DNA of 64,000 nucleotides from Flammeovirga agarivorans (GTDB lineage: Bacteria; Bacteroidota; Bacteroidia; Cytophagales; Flammeovirgaceae). Where the stretch lies: assembly GCF_012641475.1 (NCBI RefSeq), contig NZ_JABAIL010000004.1:124001-188000 (forward strand), in the 5' to 3' direction. The stretch's first letter is position 1; each line of letters begins with the position of its first letter. This document shows, in pieces, positions 9,352 to 18,344 of the stretch. The notes under the pieces are model-generated. The model worked only from the letters and a program-made list of their open reading frames with translations. It ran no database searches and was not told the origin of the DNA. Position numbers and translations under genes: made by a program.

Positions 9352-10144
9352 CGTCTTCTTCGTTTTTTTCCATTTTTTGTTGAATGCCCCTTCCGTATTC
9401 TTCAGAATAGACATAAGTAACTTCTGCACCAAAGAAAGTAATTTGTACAGAGTAAAAAGTCCAAGCCATCACTATAATCAGAGGGGAACCTGCTCCCCAA
9501 GAAACAGCAGCACTTGAATTTGACAGGTAATACCTAATGGCATATTGACCACCTTGGAATAGAATGGTAGTTACCAAAGCTCCTACAAAAGCATCCTCCC
9601 ATTTAATATTTACATCAGGTATATATTTGTAGATTCCTGCGAACAGTATAAATGACATAATTAGAGTAGATAATTGTCTGGTCACCTGAATTAAGTCCAG
9701 AGTGGCAATGGGTAACCAATCTCGAATAACTTCAGATAATAAACTTAGTGATGAATCCAATAGGACCAAGAACAAGAATACTGCACCAACAACCAAAAGC
9801 ATCACAAATGAAATAATTCGATCTAAAATTATATGTTTCAATTGTTGTCTTTCGTGTGGTACTTTCCAGAATTTATTCAAAGCCACTTTTAATGTGTGGA
9901 ATGATAATGTCGAAGTGAAAATCAAGGTGCCTATACTGATAGCAGTGGAAACTGTGCTATCAATCTCTAATTTGTCTAAGCTATTAATCATTGATTCTAA
10001 TTGTTTTGCAACAACATCACCAGAGACTAAAGCAATTTCTTCTATCATATCTTCTTTGATTTGCTCTTCATCAAAGAAAGTACTCATCCAAGTATAAATG
10101 AGGTTTAAACCAGCGGGTAAGGAGATAATGGTATAATAGGCCAA
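9341..10144 (-). CDS. YihY/BrkB family inner-membrane protein; 5' end unclear, possibly frameshifted
   Basis: Integral membrane protein of the virulence factor BrkB/YihY family, function poorly known. Five or six hydrophobic helices are visible, with the family segments AYYTIISLPAGLNLIYT, KVALNKFW, DVNIKWEDAFVGALVTTILF and VIMAWTFYSVQITFFGAEVTYVY. The only canonical start in frame is TTG at 10144, which lies inside the first conserved helix (GASLAYYT). Family-like sequence continues in frame for 66 codons upstream to 10342 (including KKIRRYYLGRVILRALKI and AWKEFNYDHAYIYGAS), but that part contains no ATG, GTG or TTG. A promoter -7 element and two ATGs (10343, 10328) lie just upstream in another frame. 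A one-base frameshift or sequencing error near 10280-10330 is therefore suspected. Confidence 0.75.
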   Translation of the reverse strand: MAYYTIISLPAGLNLIYTWMSTFFDEEQIKEDMIEEIALVSGDVVAKQLESMINSLDKLEIDSTVSTAISIGTLIFTSTLSFHTLKVALNKFWKVPHERQQLKHIILDRIISFVMLLVVGAVFLFLVLLDSSLSLLSEVIRDWLPIATLDLIQVTRQLSTLIMSFILFAGIYKYIPDVNIKWEDAFVGALVTTILFQGGQYAIRYYLSNSSAAVSWGAGSPLIIVMAWTFYSVQITFFGAEVTYVYSEEYGRGIQQKMEKNEEDDEL

Positions 10145-10357
10145 AGACGCACCATAAATGTACGCATGGTCATAATTGAATTCTTTCCAAGCAATACCAA
10201 TTATTTTTAAAGCCCTAAGTATGACTCTTCCTAAGTAATACCTTCGAATCTTTTTTTGTAGTGCTTTAATTTTTTTATAGTTTAAAAAGTGATAGAAAAC
10301 TTCGAATAATAATAAGGTTTTGAGCCATTGAAGGGAAAAACATTATTATTGTAAATG

Positions 10358-10365
10358 CAAAAATA
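10358..10365 (-). promoter_or_regulatory. -7 element upstream of the yihY-like/GNAT pair
   Basis: The minus strand reads TATTTTTG, an exact TAnnTTTG, with a weak TCTG about 19 bases further upstream (10385-10388). A transcript starting near 10351 would meet the ATG at 10343 first. That ATG is out of frame with the YihY coding region. Confidence 0.45.
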
Positions 10366-10448
10366 CAATTTTAATTAAAATTGACAGATATATATCCTAT
10401 TTTGCATAAACATTTGAATACTTTTTTAAGCTTTCAATTGAGACTAAA

Positions 10449-13313
10449 ATGAGAAAATTTTTGGTATCGGTTTTACTTTTGATACTATCTAATTCGTTAA
10501 TATATGCACAAGATGATTCTTTACACTTAGTGATCGATCCTCAGGGGCACTCATCTGTTGTTAGAAGGGTTATTTTCTCTAGCGATAATCATAAAGTGTA
10601 TTCAGTATCTGAAGATAAGACTCTACGTGTGTGGGATGTGGCTACCGGAACACTTGAAGCAACTTTTTGGGGAGACCATAATAATGGAAAAGAAGGAAGA
10701 TATAATGCTTTGGCAATATCTCCTGATAATAAATTATTAGCGGTAGGTGGCTATTTGCCTCAGAATGAAATTCGAATTATTAACCTAAGTACTGGGAAAC
10801 AAATCGCGTCACTTTTAGGTCATGAGAACATTATCTCTGATCTAGAGTTTTCTTCTGATGGAGAATATTTGGCATCATCAAGTGCTGATAAGACGGTGAG
10901 AATCTGGTATATCCCTTTTTTAGATAATGATGTCTTTGAAGAAGAGCCATTCGAAAACTTTAGATTACAAGAACATACTAATACGGTATACAATTTAGAT
11001 TTTTCAGAGGATGGAACTCGTTTAGTGACTTGTTCTTTCGATGGTACTGTAAGAATGTATTCTTTGTCTGTGGGTATGAAGAGTGCTACCATTATGAAAG
11101 TTTGGGAAACGGATGATCGTTTTACCAACGTAGACATCTCTTTAGATAATAAATATGTTGTAGCAGGAAATTCAAAAGGGAAGGTTTTTGTTTGGAATAC
11201 AAACGGCACTGAAGTAGCTACACTAATTGACCCTGAAGGGTTTATTACCAGTCTAAATTTTTCTGATGATTCTGAAAAGTTGCTACTTACAGATGCCAAA
11301 GGGAATTTATTTTTCTATGATACTGAGGCTTGGCTTAAAGACGAACAGTTGTCTTCTGATAAGGGAGTCTTCTTTTATGCAGATTTTGCCAAAGGAAACA
11401 AAAATTACTGTGTAGCATCAAACGGGTCCAATGGTAATATTGAGATCTGGGATATACCTAATCAGAAAATTATTAGATCCTTTGAAGGACAAGGTGTAAC
11501 CGTGAATCAGCTTAGTAAAATAAGTGATGAAAGTATTGCTTTTGCTTCCTTAAAAGACGTAGAGTTAAATTTTAATTTCTCAGATGTCGATCTTAAATAT
11601 CCCCAAGCCAAAAATGAAGTTGAAGGTTTATCTATTTCAAAGGATGGACAAATGCTTAATAAAACGGGTAGCTTTCAACTTGATTATAATGGGGTAGTCA
11701 TCAAAAATGATAGAAATAGAGATAAAGACATAAGAGCTTTTGGCTTTTTAGGTGATAAGATAGTGGTTGGTAGTGGTGCTTCATTAAAAGCATATCAACT
11801 AGATGGACAACTTTCTCATACTTTTGAAGGACATTCTGGGAGTATTAAGGAATTAACTTCATTAAAAAATGGACGTTACCTTGTCTCTTCTAGTGATGAT
11901 CAGACTATAAAAATATGGAACATTGAATCAGGGGAATTACTGCTTACTCTATTCTTATCTAAATCTAACGAATGGGTGGTTTGGTCACCTAAAGGATACT
12001 ATCATGCTTCTGCTGGTGGAGAGCAATACATTGGTTGGTTAATTAATTCTGGTTTAGGGGAATTAGGAGAGTTCCATAAAGTAAACTTTGCATCAAAAGA
12101 ATTTCACAGAAAAGATATTATCCAGCAGATATTTAAAAAAGGTAGCTTTCAAGAAGTTGAGAATGCCTTTAATTTATCATCAGTTGATATCAAAGATCTA
12201 GCAGAGAATAGACCTCAAATTCATTGGGTTTCCCCAGAAATGTTTACAGTAGCAGACAATAACACCGTAAATATTCAGGCTAAAGTGGTTTCTCAACTTC
12301 CTGTCAAAACTTTTAAATTATTAGTGGATGGCAGACCATTAGAAATAGGGAAAGGACTAGTGGAAGTATCTCAAGATAGTGGCTATGTTTACGAAATAAA
12401 TGAGAGCATTGAAGTCAAAAAACATCAAACATCGCTTCAGTTATTTGTTGAAAATGAAGAAGTAAATATCATTTCTTCTCCTAGAAAAATAAGTAAGCTT
12501 TCAGATCAGAATATGGATATTGGTTTTGACTTAAAAGAGCTTACAGAGCGCTCTTTAACATTAGATAAATCCAACATTTATTTATTGTCTATTGGAATAT
12601 CCAACTATCAAATGAGTTCTATTGATCTAGGATACGCTGATAAAGATGCTACATCAATTGCCGACTTATATGCTTCTCAGAACCGAAGTAAAGTGTTTAA
12701 TGAAGTGAAAATCAAAAAGATTATCAATGAAGAGGCGAATAAGAAGTCTATTATTGGCGGGTTTGATTGGTTAAAACAAGGAGTCGGTGAAAATGATTTA
12801 GCTATCGTCTTTATTGCGGCACATGGAGTAAATTATAAAGGAGACTTCTATATTATCCCTCATGATTTTTCTATGAACCAAATTCAAGAGACTGCTTTGA
12901 AATGGGATGAATTTGCGGATGTTTTATCTAAATTGCCATCACAGGTGCTACTTTATGTGGATGCCTGTAATAGTGGACAATTAGGAAGTAATTTCAGCTC
13001 AACAAATAATACTGAAGATATTAGAAAATTATCTTCTGATGAAAATGGCGTAGTTATTATGTCTGGATCAACAGGTTCGGAAACTTCCTTAGAAAGTGAG
13101 CAATGGGGGCATGGAGCCTTCACTGCAGCAATTTTAGAGGGTTTAGGTCAAGGAAAAGCGGATTACTCTGGTGATCAGATTATTACATTAAGGGAGTTAG
13201 ACCTGTTTGTTGCTATGAAAGTCAAGGAATTAACGGAGAATAAACAACACCCGACGACTCAAAAACCAAGTACGATCAGTACTATGAATGTTGGGGAGTT
13301 TATCACTAAATAA
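10449..13313 (+). CDS. Exported WD40-repeat protein with C-terminal caspase-like peptidase domain
   Basis: Signal peptide 1-20 (NSLIYAQ) followed by a WD40 beta-propeller: successive blades end LRVWDV, VRIWYI, VRMYSL, VFVWNT, IEIWDI and, near residue 490, IKIWNI. A linker with WVVWSPKGYYHASAGGEQYIGW follows, then a beta-sandwich-like part (about 590-690). A Peptidase_C14 domain runs from about residue 710 (IYLLSIGISNYQ). The catalytic dyad is visible as H792 in IAAHG and C840 in VDACNSG, so the protease is probably active. WD40-caspase fusions are known in bacteria, often cytosolic; the signal peptide here places it outside the cytoplasm. Its stop is two bases from the stop of the convergent 721-residue secreted protein. 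Confidence 0.9.
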   Translation: MRKFLVSVLLLILSNSLIYAQDDSLHLVIDPQGHSSVVRRVIFSSDNHKVYSVSEDKTLRVWDVATGTLEATFWGDHNNGKEGRYNALAISPDNKLLAVGGYLPQNEIRIINLSTGKQIASLLGHENIISDLEFSSDGEYLASSSADKTVRIWYIPFLDNDVFEEEPFENFRLQEHTNTVYNLDFSEDGTRLVTCSFDGTVRMYSLSVGMKSATIMKVWETDDRFTNVDISLDNKYVVAGNSKGKVFVWNTNGTEVATLIDPEGFITSLNFSDDSEKLLLTDAKGNLFFYDTEAWLKDEQLSSDKGVFFYADFAKGNKNYCVASNGSNGNIEIWDIPNQKIIRSFEGQGVTVNQLSKISDESIAFASLKDVELNFNFSDVDLKYPQAKNEVEGLSISKDGQMLNKTGSFQLDYNGVVIKNDRNRDKDIRAFGFLGDKIVVGSGASLKAYQLDGQLSHTFEGHSGSIKELTSLKNGRYLVSSSDDQTIKIWNIESGELLLTLFLSKSNEWVVWSPKGYYHASAGGEQYIGWLINSGLGELGEFHKVNFASKEFHRKDIIQQIFKKGSFQEVENAFNLSSVDIKDLAENRPQIHWVSPEMFTVADNNTVNIQAKVVSQLPVKTFKLLVDGRPLEIGKGLVEVSQDSGYVYEINESIEVKKHQTSLQLFVENEEVNIISSPRKISKLSDQNMDIGFDLKELTERSLTLDKSNIYLLSIGISNYQMSSIDLGYADKDATSIADLYASQNRSKVFNEVKIKKIINEEANKKSIIGGFDWLKQGVGENDLAIVFIAAHGVNYKGDFYIIPHDFSMNQIQETALKWDEFADVLSKLPSQVLLYVDACNSGQLGSNFSSTNNTEDIRKLSSDENGVVIMSGSTGSETSLESEQWGHGAFTAAILEGLGQGKADYSGDQIITLRELDLFVAMKVKELTENKQHPTTQKPSTISTMNVGEFITK

Positions 13314-13315
13314 GG

Positions 13316-15481
13316 TTAGAAGCTGACACTAATACCTGGTCCAATCATCCAGAACCATGTCTCTGCTTTTAGAAAATATCCAAACCCAATGTAAAGGGGT
13401 AGAGATAGTTTTCTTCCAGGACGTTGAAGAGGGTGGACTGAACCTAAGGCAACAATTCCTAAATCTCTGTCAATATCTTCATTATCACTAAGGTTGAAGG
13501 CGTTCAAAGCAATTGAACCTACACCAAATCTATAGGGTCTTACTCTACCAATAGTACCAGGCTTAAAGAATTTAAACTGTGCAATTGCTGAAATAGAGAT
13601 ACCACTGATACCTGATGAAATATCATCTTCATTGGCCTTTTTTACAAGTAGACCCGCAGGGAAAGATAAATCAATATCAAATTGAGATTTTCTAGAAGCG
13701 TAAATCTCAATTTTCTTTTTATATACTTGGTCTGAGTATTTTTCTTTCTGATGAGAAATGTAAATTTCTAATTTGGTCCAATCCTCAAAACGGTGTGTTT
13801 TTATTCCCAAGTATTTATTAAGTGTGACTAAAGGGTCTGTACAATTATTTTTTTCATAATTGTGATATCGAGGAGAGGAGACGCCAGGGCAGATGACTAT
13901 ATTTTCATCTTTGGCCAATTCTATTAATTGTCCTTGTGGACCGATTACTCTAACATCTAAGGTGATATACTGTTTACCATAGAGTTGCTGATCATCTATT
14001 AGATCAGGGTGAAACCTTAAAATCACATCAGTAATGGCCTTTGGGTAGAATATAGGCTTCTCAATTTGACTAACTACTTTAGGTCCGTCACCACAATCAA
14101 TAGTAACAAAATCAAAGTTTCTTGGTGCCTGTTTTTCCCTTATTTTAATAGCGTAACCAGTATCTTCATTCCCGTTATAAATCTTCAATTCTTTTTGATT
14201 GATATTAATAGGAATGCTGATTTGCATGGTTTGCATCTCCATGTTTGTAGTTACTGAGTCAATGTTTCGATTTCTTAAACCTTCAAATAGGTATCGAGCA
14301 TGTTGCATTTGTTTTCCTTGAAACTTAACTGCAACTGTTTCACCAGGGTATACAAATAAATTAGAGGTCCAGTTTCTACCGGGTCTAAGAATTTGAATAC
14401 TTTCAATAATAGTTTTTGAAATAATATTAAAGTTAGTGATAAATTTAGGGTCATCACCGTCCTTAATGTATAGATAGCCATCTTGTAAGCTATGGTAATC
14501 ATAAACTCTTAACCAACACAGTGTACGGTTGTTACTCAGGTTGTTTCTTGTGAATAACTCAGCAATTAAATGCCCGCCTTTTTCTTCTTGGTTTTCAATG
14601 CGATATGTCTTCTGTAATTCAAGCTTTCTGTTTTGTTGAATTTGTATTTCAATACCCTCTGGATTGTCTTGTGTATCTTCGAAAACGACTTCATTTCTAT
14701 CTGTAGATAAGAAAGTGAGTCGAGGTTCTTTTACGATAAATCTTAGATTTAAAGGGAATGTTTCATATTGGGCTTTCCCATAAAGGAAATTTGGAGCATG
14801 TGTTTCAAAAGATATTTCAGTACTAAAAGAATTGACAAATTTTGGGAGAATGCTTAGAAATAACCGGTTCTCTTTACGATACAACCTCCAAGAAAGGTCT
14901 TTTTGTTCATGCCAAATGTTATCTACCCTAATATTTTGGATGTGATTACTAAGTACTTCATATTCCTTTTCTTCACCAATATAAAGTTCTCTGACCTCCG
15001 TACTTTTCTTATCTGATAATTCGACAACAGTATTAGTATAGGGGAGTAGTTGTTGTTCATATCGAAGCTCTTTACCATCGATAGTCCAAAAGACAATAAT
15101 AATAGAAGGGCGTAGGTTCTTGCTTGAACGGGTAAATTGTAAACTAAACTTATAGGTGTCATCAGAAACCGCTAGAGGCTCTTCCAATACATTAATTTCA
15201 TTAGTGTGAATTAACTTTACATCAGTGATTTGATCAGAGTTTTTCAAATACAAACGAAACTCAAAAGCTTGATCAATACTTTCAAAATGAAAAGGTAACG
15301 TCTTTTCATTTCGGTGTCTTCTGTTTTGAATGATACCGTGAGTAGAGAGATAATTAATGGAAGTGTCTCCATGAATCTCAATATCTCTTATAAAATTTAA
15401 AGCTTTCTGTGCCTTAGCTTCCAATGTTGAGAAAAAAATAAGTACAGCAGAAAAAAATACTAGACGTAAATTCAAATTCAT
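13316..15481 (-). CDS. Large secreted protein of unknown function, possible outer-membrane C-terminus
   Basis: No family recognised. Signal peptide 1-24 (TLEAKAQ). The body is rich in predicted beta strands with many charged turns, like a series of Ig-type or adhesin domains. The last 110 residues (FKFFKPGTIGRVRPYRFGVGSIALNAF... FGYFLKAETWFWMIGPGISVSF) have alternating hydrophobics, glycines and a terminal phenylalanine, the pattern of outer-membrane beta strands. It converges with the WD40-caspase gene with only two bases between the stops. It stands alone on its strand; the preceding 286 bases hold only an isolated TAnnTTTG-like box (minus strand, 15644-15651). Function unknown. Confidence 0.8.
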   Translation of the reverse strand: MNLNLRLVFFSAVLIFFSTLEAKAQKALNFIRDIEIHGDTSINYLSTHGIIQNRRHRNEKTLPFHFESIDQAFEFRLYLKNSDQITDVKLIHTNEINVLEEPLAVSDDTYKFSLQFTRSSKNLRPSIIIVFWTIDGKELRYEQQLLPYTNTVVELSDKKSTEVRELYIGEEKEYEVLSNHIQNIRVDNIWHEQKDLSWRLYRKENRLFLSILPKFVNSFSTEISFETHAPNFLYGKAQYETFPLNLRFIVKEPRLTFLSTDRNEVVFEDTQDNPEGIEIQIQQNRKLELQKTYRIENQEEKGGHLIAELFTRNNLSNNRTLCWLRVYDYHSLQDGYLYIKDGDDPKFITNFNIISKTIIESIQILRPGRNWTSNLFVYPGETVAVKFQGKQMQHARYLFEGLRNRNIDSVTTNMEMQTMQISIPININQKELKIYNGNEDTGYAIKIREKQAPRNFDFVTIDCGDGPKVVSQIEKPIFYPKAITDVILRFHPDLIDDQQLYGKQYITLDVRVIGPQGQLIELAKDENIVICPGVSSPRYHNYEKNNCTDPLVTLNKYLGIKTHRFEDWTKLEIYISHQKEKYSDQVYKKKIEIYASRKSQFDIDLSFPAGLLVKKANEDDISSGISGISISAIAQFKFFKPGTIGRVRPYRFGVGSIALNAFNLSDNEDIDRDLGIVALGSVHPLQRPGRKLSLPLYIGFGYFLKAETWFWMIGPGISVSF

Positions 15482-15767
15482 GTGTTAGACTTCAACTTAT
15501 TAAAGTTAAAGGGCTCTATTTAATGTGTTCTAAAAAAGCTAGACTATCACTATTCGATTGAAAAATCATGCCTTTTTTTACCTCTTCAATTTATTAAACG
15601 TTAATATGAAATGAAAAAAAAGTTTGACTAATTTTCAATGATACAAAGTTAAAGTAATACTAATCATTTTTTAGAATATGAATATGAAACATATTTGAAT
15701 TACAAGAAAGATTTACTTTTTTATACAATTTTAAAGTAATTAATCCATCACTAAATTAAACTTCGAA

Positions 15768-16655
15768 ATGAATGAAATTAAACCAATCGATTTAAATTTT
15801 CTTGGTAACGAAGAAGCCATTGCCTCTTACGTTATTCAAACCTCAGAAGGACCAGCATTAATTGAAACCGGTCCATATAGTACATTTCCTGTACTTGAAA
15901 AGGCCTTAAATAAAATTGATATTAAGGTAACTGACATCAAACATGTATTTATAACTCATATCCATTTGGATCATGCTGGAGCTGCATGGAAGTTTGCCGA
16001 ACATGGAGCTAATATATATTTACACCCCTTTGGAGTACGTCATATGGCAAATCCTGCGAAACTTATGGCTTCTGCAAAAATGATTTATAAAGACGATATG
16101 GATCGATTATGGGGAGAAATGAATGAAATTCCCGAAAAACAATTGATTTCTCCCGAACATGGAGAGAAAATTGTAATAGGAAATACAGATTTTACTGCAT
16201 GGTACACTCCAGGACATGCCAATCATCATATTGCTTGGCAAGTAGGAGACGGTTTATTTACAGGAGATGTTGCAGGAGTGAAAATTGGTAATGGCCCAGT
16301 GGTGGCTCCATGCCCTCCTCCAGACATCAATTTAGAGAAGTGGCAAACGTCAATAGATTTAATTCGAGAAATTTCTCCGAGTAAATTATACTTAACTCAT
16401 TTCGGTGTCGTTACTGATGTAAGTAATCATCTTATTGCGCTTGAAGAAGACTTGTACAAAGTTGCTGAAATTGTTAATGAATACCGAAAATTGAATTATT
16501 CTCAACAAAAAATGGAAGAACTTTTTACAAATTTTGTAAAAAATGAATTAATTGTACTAGGTTTGGATCAGATTGCGTTAAACCAATATGAAGCTGCAAA
16601 CCCACCCTTCATGAGTGTGGCGGGGTTATTGCGATATTGGGATAAGAAAAACTAG
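15768..16655 (+). CDS. MBL-fold metallo-hydrolase
   Basis: Metallo-beta-lactamase fold hydrolase. The metal motif H64-x-H66-x-D68-H69 (ITHIHLDHAG) is intact, followed by TPGHANHHIAW (third histidine), FTGDVAG (bridging aspartate) and YLTHFGV (last histidine). No signal peptide, so it is cytoplasmic. At 295 residues with a helical C-terminus it resembles glyoxalase-II-like MBL proteins of unknown substrate. The next gene follows after 24 bases on the same strand. Confidence 0.9.
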   Translation: MNEIKPIDLNFLGNEEAIASYVIQTSEGPALIETGPYSTFPVLEKALNKIDIKVTDIKHVFITHIHLDHAGAAWKFAEHGANIYLHPFGVRHMANPAKLMASAKMIYKDDMDRLWGEMNEIPEKQLISPEHGEKIVIGNTDFTAWYTPGHANHHIAWQVGDGLFTGDVAGVKIGNGPVVAPCPPPDINLEKWQTSIDLIREISPSKLYLTHFGVVTDVSNHLIALEEDLYKVAEIVNEYRKLNYSQQKMEELFTNFVKNELIVLGLDQIALNQYEAANPPFMSVAGLLRYWDKKN

Positions 16656-16679
16656 TAATTCTAATAGATTAAACAAAGA

Positions 16680-17852
16680 ATGGAAATTTTTTTAGGTCTA
16701 CTCATCATTTTTATTGCGTGTATTGTCATTTGGAAAGCTTGTGATGGTTTCGAAGATGCGTCCGGGTATTTAGGCAGAAACATGAAAGGAGGAGTTAAAG
16801 GGGCAACAATAGATGCAATTGGTAGTTCTATGCCTGAGTTGTTTACAACATTTTTCTTCTTGGTGATTGCAGGAGATGCTACAGGTTTTGCTAGTGGTAT
16901 TGGTACTACATCTGGTAGTGCTGTATTTAATATCATGATTATTCCTGCTGCTGTAATAATTAGTGTTATCGTCCTGAATAGAAAGGTGAAATATATTACT
17001 GTTAACCCTAAAGTTATTCTTAGAGATGGTATAGCTCTAATGTTGGCAATTCTTTGTTTGATTATTTTCGTATCTGAAAAGGAATTAACATGGAAACATG
17101 GTGCATTTCTTATGTCTTTATATGTTGTTTATGTTCTTTCATTAGTATTTATTAAAATTGATAATGAAGGGGATGAACATGAAGAATATGAATACGAAGA
17201 AGGTGAAGGTGGTCGATTAAGCGCACTTTTGAAATTGGATCTATCACATGCAATTATGGGTAACAATGCCATGAACTCATCTAGAGCTTGGGTATTACTT
17301 ATTCTTTCAACATCTATAGTAGGTGGTGCATGTCATTTTCTAGTAACAGGGTGTGAGTTGTTAGGTCAAGGTATGGGTTGGGATATGTACATTGTTGCAT
17401 TAATTTTTGCTGCAGCAGCTACATCAGTGCCTGATACTATTATCTCTGTAAAGAGTGCGAATAATGGTGCTTATAACGATGCCATTTCAAATGCATTAGG
17501 AAGTAATATTTTTGATATTTGTTTCGCCTTAGGTATGCCATTAACGGTGTACACATTAATGACAGGGGAATCTATTAAAATGTCAGGAGAGGCTTCTGAA
17601 ATGGATTTTATTGGTCAGTTTAGAATCATCTTATTGTTCTTAACATTTGCAGCCATGATGATCTTCTATATTGGAGCAAAGAGAAAGAAATTAGGAGCTA
17701 AAAGTGGATACCTACTGATACTGATGTATGTAGTATTTATCGGATATACTTTAGCTTACACATACAATGCATCATGGATGCAACCTTTCCAAGAGGTGTT
17801 TATTGATATCAATAACTTCTTAATAAGCTTGAATCCATTCCATAAAGCATAA
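16680..17852 (+). CDS. Sodium/calcium exchanger family membrane protein (CaCA)
   Basis: Cation:proton or cation:sodium antiporter of the CaCA superfamily. Two inverted alpha repeats are visible: IDAIGSSMPELFTTFFF followed by GTTSGSAVFNIM in the first half, and AAATSVPDTIISVKSA followed by NALGSNIFDI in the second. The conserved acidic residue is E in the first repeat and D in the second. About ten hydrophobic helices are split by an acidic cytoplasmic loop (around residues 163-180, rich in E and Y). It lies directly after the MBL gene and is followed by a strong terminator. Confidence 0.9.
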   Translation: MEIFLGLLIIFIACIVIWKACDGFEDASGYLGRNMKGGVKGATIDAIGSSMPELFTTFFFLVIAGDATGFASGIGTTSGSAVFNIMIIPAAVIISVIVLNRKVKYITVNPKVILRDGIALMLAILCLIIFVSEKELTWKHGAFLMSLYVVYVLSLVFIKIDNEGDEHEEYEYEEGEGGRLSALLKLDLSHAIMGNNAMNSSRAWVLLILSTSIVGGACHFLVTGCELLGQGMGWDMYIVALIFAAAATSVPDTIISVKSANNGAYNDAISNALGSNIFDICFALGMPLTVYTLMTGESIKMSGEASEMDFIGQFRIILLFLTFAAMMIFYIGAKRKKLGAKSGYLLILMYVVFIGYTLAYTYNASWMQPFQEVFIDINNFLISLNPFHKA

Positions 17853-17871
17853 TAGAAATTATTATTAACTA

Positions 17872-17907
17872 AAGCACCACCCGATTCAATTCAGGTGGTG
17901 CTTTTTT
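17872..17907 (+). terminator. Rho-independent terminator
   Basis: AAGCACCACC (17872-17881) pairs with GGTGGTGCTT (17894-17903), followed by a T run to 17907. It terminates the MBL-exchanger unit; the next gene begins at 17924. Confidence 0.9.
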
Positions 17908-17923
17908 ATTTTCAATACTTGAT

Positions 17924-18328
17924 ATGATCACAATAGAGGAAGCTAAATTACCGTCAATTGAACAGATAACTTCATTATATAAATTAAATGGATGGAGTGC
18001 TGCCGATAAACCTGAGCATTTATTTAAGGCGCTACAAAACTCACACACTTTGGTTACAGCTTGGGAAGATGAACAATTAATTGGCTTAGGAAATGCAATA
18101 TCTGATAGTTACTTGGTTGTTTACTTTCCACACCTTCTTGTTCATCCAAGTTTTCAAGGTAAAGGAGTGGGGAAGTTATTAATGGAAAAACTCATGAGTA
18201 AATATGAAGGTTTCCATATGCAAATGTTGACATCAGATGCAGAAGCAGTAGAATTTTATCAGAAAATGGGCTTTAGAAAAGCTGGCGATACTGTTCCAAT
18301 GTGGATTTATGACGGATTAGAGCATTAA
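17924..18328 (+). CDS. GNAT family N-acetyltransferase
   Basis: A short (134 residues) acetyl-CoA-dependent transferase. The segment VVYFPHLLVHPSFQGKGVGKLLMEKLM contains the Q-G-K-G-V-G acetyl-CoA loop, and MQMLTSDAEAVEFYQKMGFRKAG is the terminal strand-helix pair. The size and the DKPEHLFKAL segment are typical of small GNATs acting on unknown small molecules. It is isolated between a terminator and a convergent MBOAT gene. Confidence 0.9.
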   Translation: MITIEEAKLPSIEQITSLYKLNGWSAADKPEHLFKALQNSHTLVTAWEDEQLIGLGNAISDSYLVVYFPHLLVHPSFQGKGVGKLLMEKLMSKYEGFHMQMLTSDAEAVEFYQKMGFRKAGDTVPMWIYDGLEH

Positions 18329-18344
18329 ATGATGCTATTGTACT

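Noticed and set aside
9352-9432. Longer N-terminus for the GNAT protein
   Set aside because: The extra 27 residues are lysine-rich and overlap the yihY-like coding region; the GNAT fold begins at 9351.
10820-11299. 159-residue minus-strand ORF inside the WD40 gene
   Set aside because: Shadow frame with no signal, motif or regulatory sequence; the WD40 blades on the other strand are clear.
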